Shown: piece by piece, positions 1-10,383 of the stretch | Position numbering within the stretch: the stretch's first letter is position 1 | Layout: the number at the start of each line of letters is the position of its first letter | Made by a program: the position numbers and the translations under genes | Notes under the pieces: model-generated | The model's database searches: none | Told to the model about the DNA's origin: nothing | Seen by the model: the letters and a program-made list of their open reading frames with translations, nothing else | Assembly (NCBI RefSeq): GCF_029277985.1 | Contig: NZ_CP119546.1 | Coordinates: 1,798,001 to 1,862,000, forward strand | Origin: Providencia stuartii | GTDB taxonomy: Bacteria > Pseudomonadota > Gammaproteobacteria > Enterobacterales > Enterobacteriaceae | DNA length: 64,000 bases | Direction: 5' to 3'

Positions 1-366
1 GCTGCTTTAGCAAGTGAAAACAAAGCATTGGCACATCCATCAAGTGTGGATAGTTTACCAACCTCGGCAAACCAAGAAGACCATGTGTCTATGGCTCCAG
101 CGGCAGGGCGTCGTTTGTGGGAAATGGCGAAAAACGTGACGGGAATATTAGCCATTGAATGGTTGTCAGCGTGTCAAGGCATGGATTTCCGTGACGGCCT
201 AAAGTCAAGTGAAACGCTAGAAAAAGCACGTAAGATCTTGCGTGAGAAAGTCGCTTATTACGATAAGGATCGCTATTTTTCACCGGATATCGATGCAGCA
301 ATTAACCTCATCGCTGAACACCAATTATCAATGTTATTCACAGAGGGCTCACTCTTTTCCAATTAA
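1..366 (+). CDS. hutH: Histidine ammonia-lyase, C-terminal part (partial)
   Basis: Last 121 residues of histidine ammonia-lyase, which converts histidine to urocanate in the first cytosolic step of Hut histidine breakdown. The frame is open at base 1, so the N-terminal part with the self-formed MIO prosthetic group is outside the window. The visible part has the family motif [12 protein letters not shown] at visible residues 20-31, whose Gln-Glu lies at the active site in this family, and then the usual C-terminal helical region. It ends at a TAA stop. An amino-acid permease follows 195 bp downstream on the same strand, consistent with a histidine catabolic locus. Identification is firm; only completeness is unknown. 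Confidence 0.93.
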   Translation, partial: AALASENKALAHPSSVDSLPTSANQEDHVSMAPAAGRRLWEMAKNVTGILAIEWLSACQGMDFRDGLKSSETLEKARKILREKVAYYDKDRYFSPDIDAAINLIAEHQLSMLFTEGSLFSN

Positions 367-407
367 GTCTTATACATCACGCAAATAATATACTCTAAAT
401 CATTCAG

Positions 408-497
408 GATGTAGCCGCCTAAGCCGTAGAGCAGTCTTGCTCAAAGGCTACATCTTGATGCATCGCGAGTGTAAGTGGTCGGCAATGTATCGACCGC
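408..497 (+). promoter_or_regulatory. Nested hairpins in the permease leader
   Basis: Seen in sequence: an outer 9-bp inverted repeat (408-416 with 446-454) encloses a small hairpin (429-433 with 438-442). A second hairpin follows (475-481 with 491-497, one G-U pair). No T-run follows, so it does not look like a simple terminator. It could be a processed hutH 3' end or an RNA leader for the permease gene that starts at 562. The role is inferred only. Confidence 0.35.
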
Positions 498-561
498 TTG
501 TAGTATTTATCTGCACGACCATTATTAAAAACAATTATTACAATAATACGAAGGATAAATC

Positions 562-1959
562 ATGCAAAGCACAACAAAACTTACGCGCGGACTTTCGGCG
601 CGGCACATCCGGTTTATGGCCCTTGGGGCAGCGATTGGTACAGGCTTATTTTATGGTTCGGCAAAAGCAATTTCTACAGCAGGTCCTGCGGTGCTGATTG
701 CTTATATTATTGGCGGTGCCGCGGTCTTTATGGTGATGCGCGCATTGGGCGAAATGGCCGTACATAACCCCATCGCGGGCTCTTTCTCTCAATATGCGAG
801 TCATTATTTAGGCCCGCGAGCAGGCTTTTTTGCAGGTTGGACTTACGTCTTTGAGATGCTCATTGTATGTTTGGCTGACGTGACAGCCTTTGGTTTTTAC
901 ATGAAACTCTGGTTCCCTGACGTCGCTCAATGGATTTGGGTCTTGAGTATCATCTGTTTTATTGGGGCAATTAATCTATGCCATGTCAAAGTCTTTGGCG
1001 AAATGGAGTTTTGGCTCTCTATTATTAAAATTGTCGCTATTGTAGCAATGATCGTGGGTGGTGCGGCGATTATGCTGTTTGGTTTTGGACAAGCCTCTGA
1101 TCATGCTGTTGGCATCGCTAACTTATTTGAGCACGGTGGCTTTATGCCAAATGGGGTTGCTGGTGTGATTGCGTCATTTGCAGTCGTCATGTTTGCTTTT
1201 GGTGGGATTGAAGTGATAGGTATCACAGCAAGCGAAGCGAAAAACCCTGACGTCACTATCCCTCGAGCAATCAACGCTGTACCTATTCGTATCCTATTAT
1301 TTTATGTTTTAACCCTCTTTGTATTGATGTGTATCTATCCTTGGAATCAGATCGGGCAGCAGGGCAGTCCATTTGTTCAAATCTTTGATAGTTTAGGTAT
1401 TTCATCTGCCGCGAATATATTGAACGTCGTTGTGATTACGGCAGCTATTTCAGCGATTAACAGTGATATTTTTGGTGCCGGTCGTATGATGTATGGCATG
1501 GCCCATGAAGGCCAAGCTCCGAAAGCGTTCACTAAATTAACTAAAAATGGTGTGCCTTGGATGACAGTATTGGTTATGTCACTTGTACTGCTCGTTGGCG
1601 TCATATTAAATTACTTGATCCCAGAAAAAGTATTCTTAATTATTGCTTCTATTGCAACTTTTGCCACGATTTGGGTATGGTTGATGATCCTCGTTTCACA
1701 AGTTGCGATGCGCCGCAAAATGACAGCGGAGCAGGTGAGTAAGCTGAAGTTTCCTGTGCCATTATGGCCGGTTGGCCCCGCGCTCGCCATCGTATTTATG
1801 TTGTTTATCTTTGGAGTATTAGGCTATTTCGAGGACACACGTATCGCCTTATATGTTGGTATTGTTTGGTTAGTCATCTTGGCCGGTGCGTATGCGCTGT
1901 GGGTGAAAAAACCTGAAACCACCAGTCAAACTCGCTATGAAGCGGAGTCGGTAGAATAA
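562..1959 (+). CDS. proY: ProY-type amino-acid permease (histidine or proline)
   Basis: A 465-residue inner-membrane permease of the amino acid-polyamine-organocation superfamily, of usual length and with about 12 hydrophobic segments. The N-terminus [20 protein letters not shown] is the AAT-family signature around helix 1, and the whole chain reads as a close relative of E. coli ProY. Because hutH lies just upstream, the physiological substrate may be histidine rather than proline (a HutT-like role); this is inferred from context. The ATG start has a GAAGGA-type ribosome site a few bases upstream. A hairpin terminator follows the stop. Confidence 0.85.
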   Translation: MQSTTKLTRGLSARHIRFMALGAAIGTGLFYGSAKAISTAGPAVLIAYIIGGAAVFMVMRALGEMAVHNPIAGSFSQYASHYLGPRAGFFAGWTYVFEMLIVCLADVTAFGFYMKLWFPDVAQWIWVLSIICFIGAINLCHVKVFGEMEFWLSIIKIVAIVAMIVGGAAIMLFGFGQASDHAVGIANLFEHGGFMPNGVAGVIASFAVVMFAFGGIEVIGITASEAKNPDVTIPRAINAVPIRILLFYVLTLFVLMCIYPWNQIGQQGSPFVQIFDSLGISSAANILNVVVITAAISAINSDIFGAGRMMYGMAHEGQAPKAFTKLTKNGVPWMTVLVMSLVLLVGVILNYLIPEKVFLIIASIATFATIWVWLMILVSQVAMRRKMTAEQVSKLKFPVPLWPVGPALAIVFMLFIFGVLGYFEDTRIALYVGIVWLVILAGAYALWVKKPETTSQTRYEAESVE

Positions 1960-1974
1960 CGAATGTTTTCATTT

Positions 1975-2000
1975 GGGCCTCCATGAGTGGAGGCCTAATC
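1975..2000 (+). terminator. Hairpin terminator after the permease gene
   Basis: GGCCTCC at 1976-1982 pairs with GGAGGCC at 1989-1995 around a 6-base loop, 16 bases after the stop codon. The following T-tract is poor, so it may be a weak or Rho-assisted terminator. Confidence 0.55.
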
Positions 2001-2116
2001 AGGTGAATTCTCTTTCTTGTCATTTCCTTATTATTTTATTGAATTAATCTGCTGATTTGTGTCTCACTTCATGGCAAACTTGAAGGCTTTCGATACACAG
2101 TCTGGAGAAACCCTTC

Positions 2117-3049
2117 TTGGAAAAGATCTTCGTTGATGAAGCTGTTGCTGAACTTCATACCATTCAGGACATTTTGCGTTGGACAATGAGCCGCTTTAAT
2201 GCTGCCAATGTTTATTATGGTCACGGTACCGATAATGCATGGGATGAGGCGTTACAATTAGTATTGCCAACGCTTTATTTACCCCTTGATATACCGGATG
2301 AACTACTGACATCGCGCCTGACTCCGACGGAGCGTCATCGTATTGTTGAGCGTGTATTGCGTCGCATCAATGAACGGATTCCAGTTGCTTATCTCACTAA
2401 TCGCTCCTGGTTCTGTGGTCACGAATTTTATGTGGATGAGCGTGTGCTAATCCCTCGTTCACCCATCGGTGAATTGATCAATAATCACTTTGTTGGGTTG
2501 TTAGCGGATGAACCTCAAACTATCCTGGATATGTGTACTGGTAGTGGTTGTATCGCGATTGCTTGCGCCTATGAATTTCCTGAAGCAGAAGTCGACGCTG
2601 TTGATATTTCGACGGATGTGCTGGCGGTAACAGAGCAAAATATTGCTAATCATGGTTTAGAACATCGAGTTATACCTATCCGCTCTGATTTATTCAGAGA
2701 TATGCCAGACGTGAAGTATGATTTGATTGTGACCAATCCGCCTTACGTTGATGCTGAGGATATGGATGATTTACCGGAAGAGTTTCGTGTTGAACCCGAG
2801 TTAGCTTTAGCTGCGGGCAGTGATGGTTTAAAACTGGTTCGTCGTATCTTAGCTAATGCGCCTCGTTTCCTGACTGAAGATGGTGTGCTGGTTTGCGAAG
2901 TCGGTAACAGCATGGTCCATTTGATTGAACAATATCCAGAGATCCCATTTATTTGGTTAGAGTTTGAGTATGGTGGTGATGGTGTCTTTATGCTAACTCG
3001 TGAACAATTAGTTGAGCATCATGCACACTTTCAACTTTATATTGATTAA
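2117..3049 (+). CDS. prmB: Ribosomal protein L3 N5-glutamine methyltransferase
   Basis: A 310-residue SAM-dependent methyltransferase that modifies a glutamine of ribosomal protein L3 in the cytosol. The SAM-binding motif [12 protein letters not shown] (about residues 138-149) and the catalytic TNPPY motif (about 207-211) of the HemK/PrmB glutamine methyltransferases are intact. The sequence aligns end to end with E. coli PrmB. The start is TTG at 2117, preceded by GGAG at 2104-2107; this start matches the family N-terminus ([10 protein letters not shown]). It lies 74 bp upstream of aroC, the conserved enterobacterial pairing. Confidence 0.95.
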   Translation: MEKIFVDEAVAELHTIQDILRWTMSRFNAANVYYGHGTDNAWDEALQLVLPTLYLPLDIPDELLTSRLTPTERHRIVERVLRRINERIPVAYLTNRSWFCGHEFYVDERVLIPRSPIGELINNHFVGLLADEPQTILDMCTGSGCIAIACAYEFPEAEVDAVDISTDVLAVTEQNIANHGLEHRVIPIRSDLFRDMPDVKYDLIVTNPPYVDAEDMDDLPEEFRVEPELALAAGSDGLKLVRRILANAPRFLTEDGVLVCEVGNSMVHLIEQYPEIPFIWLEFEYGGDGVFMLTREQLVEHHAHFQLYID

Positions 3050-3123
3050 GTGAATCCTGCACGGCATTCTAATCAATCACAACATCACAATAACAATCAT
3101 TGAATATTAAGTAGGAATTTGGC

Positions 3124-4218
3124 ATGGCAGGAAATTCAATTGGGCAACTGTTTCGCGTGACGACATTTGGTGAATCTCACGGCTTAGCCTTGGGGTGTAT
3201 CATTGATGGCGTACCACCAGGACTCGCCTTGACAGAAGCGGATTTACAGGGGGATCTTGACCGTCGTCGCCCAGGAACGTCTCGTTACACGACAGCACGC
3301 CGCGAGCCTGATCAGGTTAAAATTCTGTCTGGTGTGTTTAATGGCATCACAACGGGAACCAGTATTGGCCTGTTGATTGAAAATACTGACCAGCGCTCTC
3401 AGGATTACAGTGCCATTAAGGACGTATTCAGACCGGGGCATGCAGATTATACCTATGAGCAGAAATATGGTCAGCGTGATTATCGTGGCGGTGGGCGCTC
3501 TTCTGCTCGCGAAACAGCGATGCGTGTTGCAGCAGGTGCGATTGCTAAAAAGTATTTACAAGAGAAATTTGGTATTACAATTCGCGGCTGCTTGACCCAA
3601 ATGGGTAGCGTAAAATGCGAAATCAAAGATTGGTCAATTGTGGAGCAAAATCCTTTTTTCTGTCCTGATCCGAGCCAGCTGGATGCACTCGATGAGCTTC
3701 TGCGTGGATTGAAAAAAGAGGGCGATTCCATAGGTGCTAAAGTCACGGTGGTGGCTGAAAATGTGCCTGCGGGCTTAGGTGAGCCTGTCTTTGACCGTCT
3801 AGATGCAGATATTGCACATGCCTTGATGAGCATCAATGCCGTTAAAGGGGTTGAAATTGGCGATGGGTTTGGGGTGATCGGCCTAAAAGGCAGTGAAAAT
3901 CGTGATGAGATTACGCGAGAAGGCTTTACTTCGAATCATGCTGGGGGAATTCTTGGCGGTATCAGTAGCAGCCAGCCTATCATTGCCCATATTGCGATGA
4001 AGCCGACCTCCAGTATTACAGTGGCAGGTAAAACCTTAAATCGTGATGGTGAAGAGGTAGAAATGATCACGAAAGGTCGTCATGACCCTTGTGTCGGGAT
4101 CCGTGCGGTGCCGATTGCTGAAGCGATGATGGCGATTGTTTTAATGGATCACTATTTACGTCATCGTGGCCAGTGTGCTGATGTTGTACCCGCGATGAAA
4201 CCATTTAGCGAATTGTAA
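3124..4218 (+). CDS. aroC: Chorismate synthase
   Basis: A 364-residue cytosolic enzyme making chorismate from EPSP with reduced FMN, the last step of the shikimate pathway. The N-terminal signature [11 protein letters not shown] (about residues 10-20) and the [14 protein letters not shown] stretch are typical of the family, and the length is normal. The ATG has AGGAA upstream. It follows prmB closely, and a strong intrinsic terminator lies just after the stop. Confidence 0.97.
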   Translation: MAGNSIGQLFRVTTFGESHGLALGCIIDGVPPGLALTEADLQGDLDRRRPGTSRYTTARREPDQVKILSGVFNGITTGTSIGLLIENTDQRSQDYSAIKDVFRPGHADYTYEQKYGQRDYRGGGRSSARETAMRVAAGAIAKKYLQEKFGITIRGCLTQMGSVKCEIKDWSIVEQNPFFCPDPSQLDALDELLRGLKKEGDSIGAKVTVVAENVPAGLGEPVFDRLDADIAHALMSINAVKGVEIGDGFGVIGLKGSENRDEITREGFTSNHAGGILGGISSSQPIIAHIAMKPTSSITVAGKTLNRDGEEVEMITKGRHDPCVGIRAVPIAEAMMAIVLMDHYLRHRGQCADVVPAMKPFSEL

Positions 4219-4232
4219 TGGCCTATTCGTAT

Positions 4233-4259
4233 GAGGGAGGAGATATCCTCCCTTATTTT
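4233..4259 (+). terminator. Intrinsic terminator after aroC
   Basis: GGGAGGA (4235-4241) pairs with TCCTCCC (4246-4252) around a 4-base loop, followed by a T-rich run. Confidence 0.85.
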
Positions 4260-4395
4260 AATGTGAAGGTTTGGATGACGCCTGCTTAAAAATACCTCAT
4301 CTGGGCAGTGATACCCTGTTAGCCTTAACATACGTTATGTGTTGCGGGGTATATTACATATCTCAATCATGGCAATTCTGTAATTTGGATAAAAA

Positions 4396-5199
4396 ATGGA
4401 TTGGCTGACCGTTGTTGCACCTGAAGTTTATCTATTACTTTTTTGTGTTGCGTTGTTTGCAGGGTTTATTGATTCTATCGCGGGGGGTGGTGGCTTATTA
4501 ACCATACCTGCACTATTGTCGGTTGGTATTACTCCTGTTGAAGTGCTAGCAACCAACAAGCTCCAAGCCGTTGGAGGATCTTTTTCATCGACGCTTTATT
4601 TTGTAAGGCGTAAGGCGATTAATCTGCGAGAGCAGATGTTCCCTTTTATCATGACAATCATCGGCGCCATGTTAGGTGCGATTCTCATCCAAATGATTAA
4701 CACGGATTTTCTCAAACAGCTACTCCCTATTATGGTGATCTGTGTGGGTCTTTATTTCCTGTTATCACCTTCTATTGGTGCACAAGATCGTAAACAACGC
4801 ATTAGTATGCCTGTTTTTGGGGTTGCTGTCGGGATGACTATCGGTTTTTATGATGGTGCATTCGGGCCTGGTACAGGGTCATTTTTAGCGTTGGGTTATG
4901 TATTGTTATTAGGTTATAACCTCGCGAAGGCGACAGCTCATGCTAAGCTATTGAACTTTGCTTCAAATTTTGGCTCTTTGATATTTTTTATTATCGGAGG
5001 TCATGTTCTTTGGGTCTTAGGTTTTGTTATGCTTGTAGGGCAAATGGTGGGAGCAAGGTTAGGCGCTCGTTTGGTGTTAACTAAAGGGCAAAAGTTGATC
5101 CGACCAATGATAGTCATCATCTCCTTGTTGATGAGTATTAAATTACTTCATGATAGCCATGGCGATGCCATTAAAGCTTGGGTTGTTTCGTTATTTTAA
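4396..5199 (+). CDS. yfcA: TSUP-family membrane transporter YfcA
   Basis: A 267-residue inner-membrane protein of the TauE/SafE (TSUP) family with about eight hydrophobic segments. The DSIAGGGGLLTIPALL-type glycine-rich motif (about residues 26-41) and its second-half counterpart YDGAFGPGTGSFLA mark the family's internal duplication. Related proteins export sulfite or organosulfonates, but the substrate of YfcA is not established. It is followed after 16 bp by epmC, the same order as in E. coli, suggesting cotranscription. Confidence 0.9.
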   Translation: MDWLTVVAPEVYLLLFCVALFAGFIDSIAGGGGLLTIPALLSVGITPVEVLATNKLQAVGGSFSSTLYFVRRKAINLREQMFPFIMTIIGAMLGAILIQMINTDFLKQLLPIMVICVGLYFLLSPSIGAQDRKQRISMPVFGVAVGMTIGFYDGAFGPGTGSFLALGYVLLLGYNLAKATAHAKLLNFASNFGSLIFFIIGGHVLWVLGFVMLVGQMVGARLGARLVLTKGQKLIRPMIVIISLLMSIKLLHDSHGDAIKAWVVSLF

Positions 5200-5215
5200 G
5201 ATGATTTGAATTTCC

Positions 5216-5764
5216 ATGAGTAAACACCATTATCAGCAGTTGATCGATATTTTCGAACAATGCTTTTACAAAGAATATAATACTAAATTGGTGAAAGGTG
5301 ACGATGAGCCAATTTATTTGCCTGCCGATGAGCAAACACCCTATCACCGTATTGTGTTCGCGCATGGCTTTTTCACGAGCGCATTACATGAAATTTCACA
5401 TTGGTGCATTGCTGGTGAAGCACGGCGTCAACAGGTTGATTATGGGTATTGGTATTGCCCTGATGGCCGTGATGAAAAAACACAATGTGAATTTGAAGTT
5501 GTTGAAATTAAACCACAAGCTTTAGATTGGCTGTTTTGTGTGGCGGTAGGTATCCCTTTTAACGTCAGTTGCGATAATTTAGAAGGTGATTTCGAACCTG
5601 ACCGTATTGCATTCCAGCGTAAAGTACATGCCCAAGTGATGGAATATTTAGCAAATGGTATCCCTGAAAGGCCATTACGCTTTGTGAACGCATTACAATC
5701 GTTTTACAATACGCCACCACTTTGTGCAGAAGCCTTCCCTTATCCGGAAGACATTTTTGCCTAA
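5216..5764 (+). CDS. epmC: Elongation factor P hydroxylase
   Basis: A 182-residue protein homologous to E. coli EpmC (YfcM), which hydroxylates the beta-lysylated lysine of translation factor EF-P after EpmA/EpmB action. Visible family features are the FAHGFFTSALHEISHWCIAG segment (about residues 43-62), whose HEISH motif looks metal-binding, and the conserved FNVSCDNLEGDFEPDR stretch. The length matches the family. It sits between yfcA and yfcL as in E. coli. Confidence 0.92.
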   Translation: MSKHHYQQLIDIFEQCFYKEYNTKLVKGDDEPIYLPADEQTPYHRIVFAHGFFTSALHEISHWCIAGEARRQQVDYGYWYCPDGRDEKTQCEFEVVEIKPQALDWLFCVAVGIPFNVSCDNLEGDFEPDRIAFQRKVHAQVMEYLANGIPERPLRFVNALQSFYNTPPLCAEAFPYPEDIFA

Positions 5765-5793
5765 TGATAGATTAACGACAGTAAGGATTAAGC

Positions 5794-6066
5794 ATGCTTG
5801 CCGATTTTGAAACACGCATACTGACAAAAATTGATGATATGGTCGAACACGCGAGTGACGATGAACTCTTTGCGGGTGGCTATTTGCGTGGGCATTTAAC
5901 CCTTGCTGTAGCAGAACTTGAACAAGAAAATGAAAGTAGTGCGGATGCCCTTTATCAGCGTGTTGAAGCCAGTATTCAACAGGCCATTAAAGGCGGAGAA
6001 CTCACACCACCTGATCAGGTATTGGTGTTAGATATGTGGAAATCATTACTTGATGAAGTACGTTAA
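5794..6066 (+). CDS. yfcL: YfcL family protein
   Basis: A 90-residue acidic cytosolic protein matching the YfcL family by sequence, length and position behind epmC. No enzymatic motif is visible and the function is unknown. The ATG has AAGGA upstream, and a tetraloop terminator follows the stop, so it probably ends the yfcA-epmC-yfcL unit. Confidence 0.85.
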   Translation: MLADFETRILTKIDDMVEHASDDELFAGGYLRGHLTLAVAELEQENESSADALYQRVEASIQQAIKGGELTPPDQVLVLDMWKSLLDEVR

Positions 6067-6087
6067 GCGACTTGTCATTTTTTGTTA

Positions 6088-6112
6088 AAGGGGAGGAAAC
6101 TCCTCTTTTTTT
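6088..6112 (+). terminator. Intrinsic terminator after yfcL
   Basis: An 8-bp stem (6088-6095 with 6100-6107) is closed by a GAAA tetraloop and followed directly by a T-run. Confidence 0.88.
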
Positions 6113-6124
6113 ATAGGGTTTTTT

Positions 6125-6646
6125 ATGTTTTTTATTCGTCAGGCCGTACCTTCTGATGCCAACAAGTTACCTGAAATTGAACGCTCGGCTGCGCAACTAT
6201 TTCGTGACCATCACCAATATGCTTGGATTGCCGCTGATGATGTACAGTCAGAACAAGATCACTTAACACACATTCAACAGAATATGGAATGGGTTGCTGT
6301 TAATGATGACGACCAACCTATTGGTTTTATCAACGCTGAAAAGTTAACCGACAGCCTGCATATCAATGAAGTATCAGTTTGCCAATCTTGGCAAGGCAAG
6401 GGAGTCGGCCGGAAGTTAATTCTTCATGTTCTGAATTATGCATTGCAGCAGCAGTTTGCATCTGTTTCATTAACCACTTTCCGCGACGTTCCATGGAATG
6501 CGCCATATTATCAGCGCTTAGGGTTTTCTTTGATTGAAACCTCAGAGCTAAATTCGGAATTGAAAGCTATCTTAGCGCAAGAAGTTGAAGCGGGCTTTAA
6601 TGCTGAAGAACGTTGTGCGATGCGTATGAGCCTGAAATCAATATAA
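6125..6646 (+). CDS. GNAT-family N-acetyltransferase
   Basis: A 173-residue protein with a single GNAT fold. The acetyl-CoA pyrophosphate-binding loop WQGKGVGRKL (about residues 88-97) fits the Q/RxxGxG/A consensus, and the C-terminal half has the FRDVPWNAPYYQRLGF motif common in this group. The acceptor substrate (amine, antibiotic or protein) cannot be told. It stands alone between the yfcL terminator and the convergent mnmC gene. Confidence 0.85.
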   Translation: MFFIRQAVPSDANKLPEIERSAAQLFRDHHQYAWIAADDVQSEQDHLTHIQQNMEWVAVNDDDQPIGFINAEKLTDSLHINEVSVCQSWQGKGVGRKLILHVLNYALQQQFASVSLTTFRDVPWNAPYYQRLGFSLIETSELNSELKAILAQEVEAGFNAEERCAMRMSLKSI

Positions 6647-6849
6647 CCATATTGTGAGTTTGGATACTGAATTAAAGCGTTTTTTCGCGAATGAAGTGGA
6701 ATATATCTCGTGATGGGCTTAATTATCAATTTTCTGAAGTAAGACAAATAGCTGATTAAGCCGCTGTTCAATTGGCGTTGTTATCTTTAAACGTTGATGA
6801 CAACGCATCGCTTAGGCGTCGTCAGTATTTTCATTGTCAGCAAAGCAGC

Positions 6850-8907
6850 TTATGGTTTAGATGATGGCTTGCCTACTTTGACTTCCCGACCTTTTAGTAA
6901 CTTTCTGACCCAAAAGCGGTTTGGATGTAAAGCCGCGAGTGTTTCATCATCTAAAGGTAAAGGCTCATCAAAAATTTGTGCGGCGAGCAACTCAGCACAT
7001 AAAGGCGCCGTCGACAGACCTCGTGAACCTAATGCCCCTAACATAAACAAATTAGGGTAGGCAGGAGCAGGGGGGATGTCAGCTTGTTGCTTAATCTGTT
7101 CAGGCAAATTTTCGTAGGCCACCATTAATTGTGCAAAGTTAGGAATATTGCCCACCAGTGGCATATGGTCACGGATAACACAGCGGATCCCTTGACGAGA
7201 CTGTTTACCTGAAACATCAACCTCTTCAGGCCAGCTAACATCGGCTAAACTATTGATGAGTTTTTGGCGATTATCCTGTTGGTCAGCCTCACTGTAATCA
7301 AAATCCAACTGGTCACGTTGGTAGCTAGCACCAATACAATGTTGCAGATTATTTGGATTAACAGGGGTCAAATAGCCTTCGTAACATAAGACATTATTTA
7401 GTTGGCTAAGGGTCTGTGTCGTTGGTATGTGGCTGACTTGCCCTTTGACGGGGGTAACCGGTAATTGCTGAGTTTGTGGAAATTGATTGAGCAAGTGACC
7501 ATTAGCAATAACCACGGTTTGATGCACAAATTGCTGTTGTTGACCCGCGATCTCCGCCGTTAATTGCCAACCTTCACTAGCGTTCTGTAACTGTGTAATA
7601 TCATGATTAAAATAAAATTTTACGCCATTATTATTAAGATACTGCATAAGGGCATCACAGAGTTGAGCAGGAGATAACCAGCCCCCATTAGCATAATGGA
7701 TCCCTGAATGATTGACGTCTAAGCCTGCCAACTCGCTTAATTGCTCGCGTGTTTTTTCGGCTGCAAATGCCTCTGGCCAATCAGTCTGGAGCATCGCGTC
7801 AATTTTTCGACGACTTCTGTCATGATAAGCCAGTTCAGAGACGCCACACCACTGCCCATCAAATTGAAGACCTAATGCCGAAAGATGATGGTAAAAGCGA
7901 TGCGCATATGGAAATGCACTCACAAAGAAGCGTTCTAATGGGGTATCACGGCCATTAAGCAAAGGATAAACTGCACCTTGGCGATTACCCGATGCATTTT
8001 GGGCAACGTGTGGATCTTTGCAGTAAATAGTGACATTAGCCCCACGTTGGATTAAGGCGTATGCGCTTGCCAAACTGGCGAGCCCGCCACCAATAATAGC
8101 AATATCAGTTGGTTGTGAAGCTGGCTGTCGCGTAAACCAAGGTGTCATTTTTATGTCATGTTTGGCCGTTAAGCTACCTGTCAGCATTTCTCGTTTACGG
8201 CCGAATCCTTTGATTTTTTTTATGGTGAAACCTGCTTGCTGTAAACCTCGTTTTACAAAACCCGCTGAGGTAAAAGTGGCAAATGTTCCTCCTTCTCGAG
8301 CAAATTTAGCCATTGCAGTGAACAGTTGTTCGCTCCACATTTGTGGATTTTTGGCAGGCGCAAATCCATCTAAAAACCAAGCATCTATCTTATTGTTTAA
8401 ATTGCAATTAAGTCGAGGTAATTGTTCGTTTACATCACCAAACCATAAGTCAAGAATGATTTCCCCATTTTTTAACACAATACGTTGATTACCTGGTAAA
8501 GGTTGAGGCCATTGTTCACATAACATGTTTGATAGGGGAGCAAGCTCAGGCCAACGGCTGTGTGCGGCTTGAAGGTCTTCTCGACTAAGAGGATATTTTT
8601 CAAAGCTAATAAAATGCAAACGCTGTAGCTTTGCTTGAGGATGATTTAACTTAAACTGTTCAAAACATTGACATAAAGTGAGAAAGTTCAACCCAGTACC
8701 AAAACCTGTTTCAGCGATAACACAGGTTTCAAAAGGATGTGTTTCAAAGCGGCTTGGAAATTGATTTCCTTGCAAAAAGACATAACGGGTTTCTGCAAGG
8801 CCATCTTGATTAGAAAAATAGACATCATCAAACTGTTCTGAAATTGGAGTGCCTTCTTCATTCCAGCTAAGGCGGGCTGCTTCTACTACCGACTTTTTCA
8901 CACTCAT
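6850..8907 (-). CDS. mnmC: Bifunctional tRNA mnm5s2U34 biosynthesis protein MnmC
   Basis: A 685-residue two-domain enzyme that finishes the mnm5(s2)U modification at the wobble base of several tRNAs. The N-terminal methyltransferase domain (about residues 1-250) holds an [14 protein letters not shown] motif. The C-terminal FAD-dependent oxidoreductase begins with a Rossmann motif, [17 protein letters not shown] (about 269-285), and removes the carboxymethyl group. Length and domain order match E. coli MnmC. It is divergent from fabB, the conserved enterobacterial arrangement. Confidence 0.96.
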   Translation of the reverse strand: MSVKKSVVEAARLSWNEEGTPISEQFDDVYFSNQDGLAETRYVFLQGNQFPSRFETHPFETCVIAETGFGTGLNFLTLCQCFEQFKLNHPQAKLQRLHFISFEKYPLSREDLQAAHSRWPELAPLSNMLCEQWPQPLPGNQRIVLKNGEIILDLWFGDVNEQLPRLNCNLNNKIDAWFLDGFAPAKNPQMWSEQLFTAMAKFAREGGTFATFTSAGFVKRGLQQAGFTIKKIKGFGRKREMLTGSLTAKHDIKMTPWFTRQPASQPTDIAIIGGGLASLASAYALIQRGANVTIYCKDPHVAQNASGNRQGAVYPLLNGRDTPLERFFVSAFPYAHRFYHHLSALGLQFDGQWCGVSELAYHDRSRRKIDAMLQTDWPEAFAAEKTREQLSELAGLDVNHSGIHYANGGWLSPAQLCDALMQYLNNNGVKFYFNHDITQLQNASEGWQLTAEIAGQQQQFVHQTVVIANGHLLNQFPQTQQLPVTPVKGQVSHIPTTQTLSQLNNVLCYEGYLTPVNPNNLQHCIGASYQRDQLDFDYSEADQQDNRQKLINSLADVSWPEEVDVSGKQSRQGIRCVIRDHMPLVGNIPNFAQLMVAYENLPEQIKQQADIPPAPAYPNLFMLGALGSRGLSTAPLCAELLAAQIFDEPLPLDDETLAALHPNRFWVRKLLKGREVKVGKPSSKP

Positions 8908-9015
8908 GCCTGTTATTATGCAAATAATCGTTAAATTTTAGCGCTGAACAAGCGTTAAGGCTACCTTTGAATAAAAAGGTTATTGTACTAGAGGAAAAAA
9001 AAATACAAATATTTA

Positions 9016-9032
9016 CCCTGATCGGACTTGTT
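9016..9032 (+). promoter_or_regulatory. FadR-like operator upstream of fabB
   Basis: A 17-base site matching the FadR consensus (AACTGGTCNGACCAGTT-type) at about 12 positions, with the CTG-TCGGAC core intact. It lies about 75-90 bp upstream of fabB. FadR is known to activate fabB in E. coli, so activation is expected here; binding is inferred. Confidence 0.6.
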
Positions 9033-9033
9033 C

Positions 9034-9051
9034 AGCTTACAAGTGTAAGCT
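9034..9051 (+). promoter_or_regulatory. FabR-like operator upstream of fabB
   Basis: A perfect 18-base palindrome, AGCTTACAAGTGTAAGCT, one base after the FadR-like site. It closely resembles the FabR boxes of E. coli fabA and fabB, where FabR represses according to unsaturated acyl supply. Assignment is by motif and position. Confidence 0.7.
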
Positions 9052-9105
9052 AAAGTGGCAACCTGTAATCCCGTACTCACATTATTAAAAGACATGAGGT
9101 AATGA

Positions 9106-10320
9106 ATGAAGCGTGCAGTCATCACTGGCCTGGGTATTGTTTCCAGTATTGGTAATAACCAGGAAGAAGTACTGGCTTCTCTGAAGGAAGGTCGTTCCGG
9201 GATCACTTTCTCAGAAGAATTCAAAGAGGCGGGGCTGCGTAGCCACGTCTGGGGTAATGTAAAAATGGATACTGACGGCTTGATTGACCGTAAGATCCGC
9301 CGTTTCATGAGTGATTGCTCCGTTTATGCCTACCTATCTATGGAACAGGCTATTAGTGATTCGGGCTTAACAGATGAACAGATTTCGAATTTACGCACGG
9401 GGTTAGTGGTTGGTTCAGGTGGCGGTTCTCCACGCAACCAAGTCGCTGGCTCTGACGGTATGCGTGCAAAAGGCCTTCGTGGTGTTGGCCCTTATATGGT
9501 GACTCGTGCAATGGCATCGGGTATCTCAGCTTGTCTAGCCACGCCATTTAAAATCAAAGGGGTGAACTACTCAATCAGTTCCGCTTGTTCAACATCTGCA
9601 CACTGTATTGGTCATGCGGTAGAGTTGATCCAACTTGGCAAACAAGATGTTGTTTTTGCTGGTGGTGGTGAAGAACTGAGCTGGGAAATGACCTGTGAAT
9701 TTGATGCCATGGGTGCGCTGTCAACGAAGTACAATGAAACGCCAAGCAAAGCATCAAGAACTTACGATGTTGATCGTGATGGTTTCGTTATCGCTGGCGG
9801 CGGCGGTATTGTGGTTGTCGAAGAGTTAGAACATGCATTAGCTCGTGGTGCTCATATCTATGCTGAAATCGTTGGTTATGGTGCGACTTCAGATGGTGCA
9901 GATATGGTTGCTCCTTCTGGTGAAGGTGCTGTGCGTTGTATGCAAATGGCGATGCAAGGTATTGAAGGCAAAGTCGATTATATCAATACTCATGGTACTT
10001 CTACGCCAGTCGGTGATACTAAAGAACTCGAAGCTATCCAAGAAGTCTTTGGCAGTGAATCACCAGCCATTTCAGCCACGAAAGCAATGACTGGGCACTC
10101 TTTAGGTGCAGCAGGGGTTCACGAAGCGATTTATAGCCTGTTGATGTTGGAACATGGTTTTATCGCACCAAGTATCAACGTAGAAACCTTGGATCCGAAA
10201 GCGGAAGGACTAAATATTGTCACTAAACCAACGGAACAAGCACTAGAGACCGTCATGTCAAACAGCTTTGGCTTTGGTGGAACGAATGCCACTTTAGTCA
10301 TGAGTAAATATAAAGGCTAA
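9106..10320 (+). CDS. fabB: 3-oxoacyl-ACP synthase I
   Basis: A 404-residue beta-ketoacyl-ACP synthase I, the condensing enzyme needed for unsaturated fatty-acid elongation. The catalytic Cys is in [12 protein letters not shown] (about residues 161-172), and the two active-site histidines lie in NTHGTSTP (about 297-304) and TGHSLGAAG (about 332-340). The N-terminal [18 protein letters not shown] and length match E. coli FabB. The ATG has a GAGG site upstream. Expression is probably tuned by the FadR- and FabR-like operators just upstream. Confidence 0.97.
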   Translation: MKRAVITGLGIVSSIGNNQEEVLASLKEGRSGITFSEEFKEAGLRSHVWGNVKMDTDGLIDRKIRRFMSDCSVYAYLSMEQAISDSGLTDEQISNLRTGLVVGSGGGSPRNQVAGSDGMRAKGLRGVGPYMVTRAMASGISACLATPFKIKGVNYSISSACSTSAHCIGHAVELIQLGKQDVVFAGGGEELSWEMTCEFDAMGALSTKYNETPSKASRTYDVDRDGFVIAGGGGIVVVEELEHALARGAHIYAEIVGYGATSDGADMVAPSGEGAVRCMQMAMQGIEGKVDYINTHGTSTPVGDTKELEAIQEVFGSESPAISATKAMTGHSLGAAGVHEAIYSLLMLEHGFIAPSINVETLDPKAEGLNIVTKPTEQALETVMSNSFGFGGTNATLVMSKYKG

Positions 10321-10349
10321 TTGAATCCTAGCTGACATGTATGAGATGA

Positions 10350-10382
10350 GAAAGCGAGAGTATAACGCTCTCGCTTTCTATT
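10350..10382 (+). terminator. Intrinsic terminator after fabB
   Basis: A perfect 11-bp stem (10350-10360 with 10368-10378), 29 bases after the fabB stop. It lies immediately before the convergent minus-strand gene and may serve both sides. Confidence 0.85.
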
Positions 10383-10383
10383 A

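Noticed and set aside
437..697. 86-codon frame overlapping the permease start
   Set aside because: Overlaps the well-supported permease gene in another frame, and its start lies inside the hairpin region.
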